From: Bacillota bacterium
GTDB lineage: Bacteria > Bacillota > Limnochordia > DUMW01
Direction of reading: 5' to 3'
Length of the DNA stretch: 60,101 nucleotides
Assembly: GCA_012839765.1 (NCBI GenBank)
Contig: DUMW01000066.1
Coordinates: 1 to 60,101 of the forward strand
In this document: positions 54,868-60,101 of the stretch, piece after piece
How positions within the stretch are numbered: position 1 is the stretch's first letter
Layout of the letters: the number at the start of each line of letters is the position of its first letter
Made by a program: the position numbers and the translations under genes
Notes under the pieces: model-generated
The model's input: only the letters and a program-made list of their open reading frames with translations
What the model was told of the DNA's origin: nothing
Database searches by the model: none

Positions 54868-55542
54868 CTCTTCCACCGAAACCCTGATCCGTCCAAAGTC
54901 ATAACCTGCATAATTATGACGGTCTACGATGACCAGCTGGTTAAACTCACCGAGGGGTACACCGGTAAGGTCGCCACTGGCGATCCTTCCACTGGCCACC
55001 TGCATACCATCCCGGTACAGCCAAAGACTTCCGTTGCGTTCAATGACGAACTTGATGGTAATCCACTCGCTTGTCTGATCCTCCTGATAGCCGGGAGTAA
55101 GTTTCAGCGTAGAGGAGGAATCACGGTAGATGTTGATGAATTGGTACTTCCAATCCATGATGCCTGCATAGACGTGGATTCCATAGCCGTCCCGGGTGTC
55201 CTTGTTCAGCAGATACAGTTTGAAGTACCCGTTGGGAGAATACCGGTGGAGGCGGTAGTCCAGTTCTACGATGATCTTTGTCACATTACTGGTGGGCCCT
55301 AAGACAACCGTGGGAATTTCCCTTTGCGCGGTGGCGTTTTCCACTCCCATTGGTGCTCGCAAGAAACCGTTATCTTCTTCATGGTACTCCCACTCCGCCT
55401 GGGTGCCGGGAATGAACAGCTCCCAGGGGGTGAGGGAATCAGAGGTGAGATCGTCCTCAAAAACAACTGCCGACTGGGCTGAGGCTACTGCGACACTCCA
55501 CAACAGAACAAACATGATGATAGACCACCTGTTTTTTCTCAT
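54862..55542 (-). CDS. Secreted LamG/DUF1080-like protein
   Basis: The 226-residue protein has a signal peptide (to about ASA-QS) and one jelly-roll domain: VVFEDDLTSDSLTPWELFIPG, KIIVELDYRLHRYSPNGYFK, EWITIKFVIERNGSLWLYRDG and YDFGRIRVSVEEE. The pattern is like DUF1080/LamG modules, which bind or cleave sugars, but it lacks the DLxTPVxxxxPFR motif of the other LamG-like proteins here. It is probably an accessory glycan-binding protein. Confidence 0.72.
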   Translation of the reverse strand: MRKNRWSIIMFVLLWSVAVASAQSAVVFEDDLTSDSLTPWELFIPGTQAEWEYHEEDNGFLRAPMGVENATAQREIPTVVLGPTSNVTKIIVELDYRLHRYSPNGYFKLYLLNKDTRDGYGIHVYAGIMDWKYQFINIYRDSSSTLKLTPGYQEDQTSEWITIKFVIERNGSLWLYRDGMQVASGRIASGDLTGVPLGEFNQLVIVDRHNYAGYDFGRIRVSVEEE

Positions 55543-55641
55543 CTCCCCTTCTCCCTTCTGAACAAGATTCTTCCCAGGATTTGCATCCCTTGCTTAGCAA
55601 AGGAGTATTACCGCAAGCCCAAAGCTGTGGCAGGACATCAC

Positions 55642-58203
55642 CTACTCATCTAGGGCCACAATGTACAAATTGGCCCAGTAATCCTGTCCATAACCTTCCT
55701 CTTTCCCCAGGCGGAAATAGGTATTGTTCAGATTGTCGATGGGAGTCCGGAAGGGGATCCCCTCCTTTACTGGGGTGGACAGGTCGTTTACGTAAAGATC
55801 TGCCGTATTTGTTCTTCCATGGAGGATCATCCGTACCCGAATGAAGTCCCCCGTGGGCACGCTCACCTTTGTTCCGTCGGAAAAGGAGATGGTATCCTTC
55901 AGCATCGTAAAGTGGAAGGCCGGGGGCCAATCCCGCAGGAGGTAACCATGGGTGTTGGTGCTGGTGTTTCCCGCCGGACCGGCAAGGTAGTAGAAGTCGA
56001 TGGCCACCTTATCCGCGGTGATGGTCATCGGGTTGGTTCGGATGTAGGCCAGTTCCCCTGGTCCGCCCCAGAGTACCGGTCGGCTGTACACACGGCCCAC
56101 CTGCCAGACGGCTTCCGACATGGTGCTGGGGTTTTCCAGGCCGAAAGAGGGCGGTAACTTACCCGTGGCATATCCTTCGAAGTTGGCCGCAAAGACCAGC
56201 TCTTCCCCGGTTTGGAAAAGATCGATATCGATCACCACATTGCCCACAAGCGCGTCCGTTAGGGCAATGGTCCTGGGGCTATAACCCGGGGCGCTCACCT
56301 CTAAGGTGGCACCGGCGGGCAGTGATAGATCGAAGTAACCTTCGTTATTTACTGTATAGGTTTCCTCGGTATCTACGACCAACAAGGTGGCCTCCGGTAC
56401 CGGTTCTCCTGTCCGCCAACTGCGTACCTGACCACGTAGATTGACGTTGTCTTCCCTCTGCACCATTAAAGATGATACGTCGGCCCAAACCAATCGGGTC
56501 CCTGCGGCATCGGATTGGGCCCAATAGACATGGGTTCCATTGGGTGCAAAGGCCGGGTGGGGATGGTCCGAGGAACCCCGTTGCCACTGGTTTCTGGCAA
56601 TGCGATAGATCTTACCTGTTTCCAGATGAACCAGGAGAATATCTCCCTGGTGGGTGTCGGTCACCGCCCACTGGCCATCGGGACTGGGGGAGGCGTGCCA
56701 GATAACGGGTAGTCCCTGGGCGGAATCGCTATAGGCCCGCCCTACTCCCAGGCGGTCGGTGGTGATGGACCAATCGGGATAGTCTTCCACCACCGCCCGA
56801 GCACGCAGCTCCTTGGCCGCGGGTGAGAGAATCTGATCCGAGTCGCCGGATACGGGGGTGATCAACCGAAAACCCGTATTATCCTTGTCGATGATCCCAA
56901 GTCCAATGGGATGTAGCACAAAGGTGACAAAGGTGCCGTCATAGGACCAGCACTCGTGGGTAACCCAGTCTTCGGGCCGCTGATCGTATAAGGGACGTAG
57001 ACCACTGCCGTCGGTATTGATTAGCCACATTCGCTGGGGGATCATCCAGTCACCCCGCTGGTCGCAGAACATCAGGGTTTCATCCTCCGCCGGATTCCCC
57101 TGCAGATGGGTAATCCATTGGAAAGGAAGATCCCCTAGGGATTCCACGGTGCCAGAGACTAGATCCACCTTCAAAATGTGGTACTTCCCTGTCAGCCTTT
57201 CCACCGCGGGTAAATATAGGGCGTTGTCGCTTTTGGTGAAGGTGGGATGGCCGAGGTTCGTCCATTGGGCGTCGAACCTGGTTACAGGGGTCATGTTCTC
57301 CCCGCTGGGGAAATCTACGGAAAACAGGAAGCTTCCACGAACATAATATAGCTTGGTACCCGAAGGATTCAGACAACAGCTGCCGGTACCTACCCCCGGC
57401 ACAAGCATCCGTTCTTGGCCGGTGGTGAGATCCAATACGTAAATACTGGTTACTCCTGCCCGTTGTCCTTGATACCAGAGGTAATTACTATCAGGGGAAA
57501 AGGCCCGATGGGTATAATACACGTGATTGTCCCTTGGACCGGGGGTAAGGACTTCTACTGGCACGGGTGCCTCTTCAATGAGCACTTGCACTTGGGTAGC
57601 CTCCTTTACTGCGGATGCATCGGCGGGGCGCACCACAACATCATCAAACCATACCTTGCCGGTACCTCCGCCGCTTAGACGTACGCGAATGCAAACTGTA
57701 TCAGGATCGGTGACTATTACGTCCTCTAAAAGAACCCAATCGGTGTTGCCCCGGACCCGCGTACCAGAAGGATAGAGATAGCTTCTGGTTTGGGCGTTTT
57801 CATCGGGGGAACTGTGTTGTTGGATATCCAAAGCGCCCCAGGTTTGATCGTCGCCTTCCACTTTTATGGCCACCGAAACATATAGGGCCTGATTGCCACC
57901 CACGGGCAAGGGATCGGTGGTACGGTTGTCTGGAATTCCCGGGTAGTGGGCAGACCAGTCCTTTGTTCCTGTGTTGTGGATGAGCAGGGATTTGTTGCCA
58001 CTGAAGCTGGTACTGTCATCCACGTAAATCTGGCCCAGGCCCCGTTCCCTTTCCCAAAGTTCCCAGGATTCAGGGGTCTCTCCCACTGCGAAGGCTTCAA
58101 AGTCACCATTCTGCACAAGGTTTTCCTCGGCCGAAACCATGCCGGCCGAGAAGACGAGGAGAAAAACAAGGAGTATTCCAAGGATGTTACACAATCTGCC
58201 CAT
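55642..58203 (-). CDS. CBM, PL22-like propeller and LamG-like fusion
   Basis: The 853-residue secreted protein has a signal peptide (to about VSA). An N-terminal sandwich CBM (25-195; NLVQNGDFEAFAVG, VWFDDVVVRPAD) is nearly the same as the C terminus of 34501-36807. A beta-propeller (about 225-580) resembles oligogalacturonate lyase (PL22): His416 in THECWS, His503 and the HPH pair His547/His549 match the metal site expected for that family. An Ig-like domain (about 588-670) and LamG-like jelly roll (to 853) match 33479-34390. PL22 enzymes are usually short and often cytoplasmic, so this exported multi-module form is unusual. Confidence 0.8.
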   Translation of the reverse strand: MGRLCNILGILLVFLLVFSAGMVSAEENLVQNGDFEAFAVGETPESWELWERERGLGQIYVDDSTSFSGNKSLLIHNTGTKDWSAHYPGIPDNRTTDPLPVGGNQALYVSVAIKVEGDDQTWGALDIQQHSSPDENAQTRSYLYPSGTRVRGNTDWVLLEDVIVTDPDTVCIRVRLSGGGTGKVWFDDVVVRPADASAVKEATQVQVLIEEAPVPVEVLTPGPRDNHVYYTHRAFSPDSNYLWYQGQRAGVTSIYVLDLTTGQERMLVPGVGTGSCCLNPSGTKLYYVRGSFLFSVDFPSGENMTPVTRFDAQWTNLGHPTFTKSDNALYLPAVERLTGKYHILKVDLVSGTVESLGDLPFQWITHLQGNPAEDETLMFCDQRGDWMIPQRMWLINTDGSGLRPLYDQRPEDWVTHECWSYDGTFVTFVLHPIGLGIIDKDNTGFRLITPVSGDSDQILSPAAKELRARAVVEDYPDWSITTDRLGVGRAYSDSAQGLPVIWHASPSPDGQWAVTDTHQGDILLVHLETGKIYRIARNQWQRGSSDHPHPAFAPNGTHVYWAQSDAAGTRLVWADVSSLMVQREDNVNLRGQVRSWRTGEPVPEATLLVVDTEETYTVNNEGYFDLSLPAGATLEVSAPGYSPRTIALTDALVGNVVIDIDLFQTGEELVFAANFEGYATGKLPPSFGLENPSTMSEAVWQVGRVYSRPVLWGGPGELAYIRTNPMTITADKVAIDFYYLAGPAGNTSTNTHGYLLRDWPPAFHFTMLKDTISFSDGTKVSVPTGDFIRVRMILHGRTNTADLYVNDLSTPVKEGIPFRTPIDNLNNTYFRLGKEEGYGQDYWANLYIVALDE

Positions 58204-58221
58204 GCTATTCCCTCCCGTTTT

Positions 58222-59460
58222 TTACTGGAATGTGAAGATGAGGTTTGTTTCAAAGGCTAACTGTCCCAATGCCTGGGAGGGACTCATCAGCCCGGACAAA
58301 GCCAAGTTCATTTGTCGTTGGAAGATCTCTTGGAAGTCTTCCCAATAGAGGTTTACCGGTGAAGGCTTGGCGATCTCAAAACCGACGTTATATGCCTCCA
58401 CGTTGTAGGGACGATTTGTGGGGTTTTGGAATTCCGGCCCGGCCACAAGTTCGGTGAGCGAAGGGATCACGTGCCCTAGTTCTACCATCTTCGCTTGCGC
58501 GTAGGGCCCCGCCAGGAACTTGACGAACCGCCAGGCGGCATCCACATGGGCTGTCTGTCGGGAAATAAGGTAGGCGTCGGAACCGAGGGTAGTCCCCCAT
58601 CCTCCGGGGCCCTTGGGCACTACGGCAATGTCCCAGTCGAAGGAAAGCTTCCGGAAGTCCGGCACCATCCAGGGCCCACCTAGATAGAAGCCGACATTGG
58701 CGTTCTCAAAGCGCGGGCTGACGGTCAAAGGCGCCAGGGCGTTGTATGTATGCATGGCATCGTACAGGAACTGAAGGGCGTCAATGGCTTTTTGATCATC
58801 GAGCAGACACTGGGTGCGGGTTGCATCGAGGAACTCTGCCCCGAAGGCGTGGAAAAATGGTGCCAATCGGGTGAGGGTGATATCCACTCGCCAACCCCAG
58901 ATGTCCATGACCCCATCTCCGGAGGTATCGAAGCTCATCTTTCGGGCCAGATCCTGCATTTCATAGATGTCCCAATCGGTGGTGGGATAGGCCAAACCTG
59001 CTCGGTTTAGTTCATCCTTGTTGACAAAGAGAGTGAAGGGTTGGATTTCCCGGGGGATCCCATAGAGCCTTCCTTCGTAGGTATGGGCGTTCACCGCCGC
59101 GGGAATATAGTCATCCAGGGAAAAGGTCTGATCCTGTTTGATCAGTTCATCGAGGGGCATGAAGACGTTCTGGATAATCAATGGGATCGATTGTTGGTAC
59201 TCCATCACACAAACATCGGGGGTTGTTCCGCCAATGGTCATCACCAAGAGCTGATCCAACCAATCTCCACCGCCGACGAGGTTGATCAAGGTCACTTCCA
59301 CGTCAGGATTGAGCCGCTGGAACTCAGCAATTAGTTCATGGTAAATCTCCAACTCTCCCTGGATACCCTTGAAGCCGAAGGTGATCTGGGTCACCTGGGC
59401 GTGGGTGGGTATCACCGCCAATAGCAATGCGACCAGAACCAGCTTACTTACTTGTCTCAT
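58222..59460 (-). CDS. ABC-type solute-binding protein, GFKGI subfamily
   Basis: This 412-residue protein is the closest relative of 36824-38068. Its signal peptide ends near THAQ and has no lipobox. QITFGFKGIQGELEIYHELI starts the mature part, and SFDTSGDGVMDIWGW looks like a calcium loop. FYLGGPWMVPDFRKL and PSPVNLYWEDFQEIFQRQM are shared. The ATG at 59460 follows AAGGAGG; a longer frame reaches into the LacI fragment. It is followed 18 bases later by the PL22-like fusion gene. Confidence 0.92.
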   Translation of the reverse strand: MRQVSKLVLVALLLAVIPTHAQVTQITFGFKGIQGELEIYHELIAEFQRLNPDVEVTLINLVGGGDWLDQLLVMTIGGTTPDVCVMEYQQSIPLIIQNVFMPLDELIKQDQTFSLDDYIPAAVNAHTYEGRLYGIPREIQPFTLFVNKDELNRAGLAYPTTDWDIYEMQDLARKMSFDTSGDGVMDIWGWRVDITLTRLAPFFHAFGAEFLDATRTQCLLDDQKAIDALQFLYDAMHTYNALAPLTVSPRFENANVGFYLGGPWMVPDFRKLSFDWDIAVVPKGPGGWGTTLGSDAYLISRQTAHVDAAWRFVKFLAGPYAQAKMVELGHVIPSLTELVAGPEFQNPTNRPYNVEAYNVGFEIAKPSPVNLYWEDFQEIFQRQMNLALSGLMSPSQALGQLAFETNLIFTFQ

Positions 59461-59524
59461 GGCTAGCCTCCTTCCTTGGCGGTTCATCTTTGGATGGTTT
59501 GACCTCCCTGTTTTGGAAACAGAT

Positions 59525-60031
59525 TTACTTGCAGCCGCAGGATCTTCTGAGAATGAGTTTACCGGGTACGTGTAAGTTGCCGAAGGCCAGTTCACCGGAA
59601 ACCAGGTTTCTCAGCAGATCCCCAGCGATCTCCCCGATCCGATGGGCCGGCACATCAATGGTGCTCAGACCTGGTTTGCATTCAGCTCCCACCGCGAGAT
59701 TGTCACAGCCAAACACGGCCACATCCGCGGGTACCCGAAGCTGCATTTTCTGCAAACACTGGATCACGTTCACCCCGATCACGTCGTTTTCTGCCAGGAT
59801 TGCCCTAACTTCTTTCGCGACCTTTGTGACTTGGTGCTCTAGACTCTTGGATTTGGAGATACCGATTTCTCGAAGGGTTCCACCTCCCTTGGCAATGGCT
59901 TCTTGACAACCTTTGAGGCGCATCTTAGACCAGGTGGTCATCGGCTCTGCATAAATGTATGCAAAGTCTTTATATCCGCCTTGACCCCCTAGTTTTGGAG
60001 AATATGCTTGTACTTCATCTACATATCGCAT
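59525..60031 (-). pseudogene. Truncated LacI family regulator
   Basis: The 168-residue frame is only the C-terminal half of a LacI regulator. It has DFAYIYAEPMTTWSKMRLKG, RAILAENDVIGVNV, DVAVFGCDNLA and LSTIDVPAHRIGEIAGDLL, and ends in RRSCGCK like 38618-39580. The DNA-binding domain and about 158 residues are missing. An in-frame TAG at 60047-60049 stands six codons before the first ATG, and homology appears to end near there. It is either a truncated pseudogene or a small inactive protein. Confidence 0.75.
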
Positions 60032-60071
60032 GATTGCTTCGTATTTCTACCAGTTGCACTTTTTACTCATC

Positions 60072-60101
60072 TTAGGCGGCCTTGAGTGCTTCTTTGGTAT
60101 G
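60072..60101 (-). other. Possible gene end at the window edge
   Basis: On the minus strand another frame enters the window and reads HTKEALKAA before a TAA at 60072-60074. It could be the C terminus of an unrelated gene or mobile element that replaced the first half of the LacI gene. Only nine codons are visible, so this is weak. Confidence 0.3.

Noticed and set aside
1-60101. CRISPR array, prophage, or intact insertion sequence
   Set aside because: No regularly spaced repeats, phage genes or transposase were seen; the only hint of a mobile element is at the extreme right edge.

Overview
This window looks like a chromosomal segment of a spore-forming, polysaccharide-degrading anaerobe of the Bacillota. 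The clues are a CotF-like spore coat protein, diaminopimelate dehydrogenase, TypA, Tex and lipoate ligase genes of Bacillota type, strong GGAGG ribosome sites, frequent GTG and TTG starts, and Rho-independent hairpins. None of the six ABC-type solute-binding proteins has a lipobox; all start with plain Sec signal peptides. That is unusual for a single-membrane Bacillota and hints at a two-membrane lineage such as Limnochordia. This is inference, because no marker gene for taxonomy is present.

Layout. 1-635 holds no convincing gene. 636-2208 has an AlkD-type DNA glycosylase and a GntR/FCD regulator. 2351-7562 is an operon on the minus strand: a DapA-like aldolase/lyase, a GHL10-like glycosidase broken by a frameshift, a solute-binding protein, a clan-A glycosidase and a small secreted protein. 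Two candidate GntR/FCD operators lie upstream of it. 7757-19231 is a second minus-strand cluster: a solute-binding protein, then two copies of a pair made of a small LamG-like secreted protein and a 1100-1300-residue secreted protein, with a LacI regulator between the pairs.

19548-33196 is mostly a housekeeping and small-metabolism island: two divergent URO-D superfamily proteins, LplA, TypA, diaminopimelate dehydrogenase, two spore-coat-related small proteins, Tex, a Gfo/Idh oxidoreductase with a hydroxypyruvate-isomerase-like partner and a divergent AraC regulator, and an M20 peptidase.

33479-60031 is a minus-strand accessory region built from three related polysaccharide loci. Each has a solute-binding protein of one close subfamily (GFKGI near the mature N terminus), carbohydrate-binding-like beta-sandwich modules, a different catalytic scaffold and a LamG-like protein with the motif DLxTPVxxxxPFR. 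The scaffolds are a GH110-like beta-helix, an (alpha/alpha) lyase-like protein with GH105, and a PL22-like beta-propeller. Two of the loci also carry a LacI regulator ending in CGC(E)K, one of them truncated. GH105 and PL22 together point to pectin or another uronate-containing glycan. No permease or ATPase for any of the six binding proteins is in the window.
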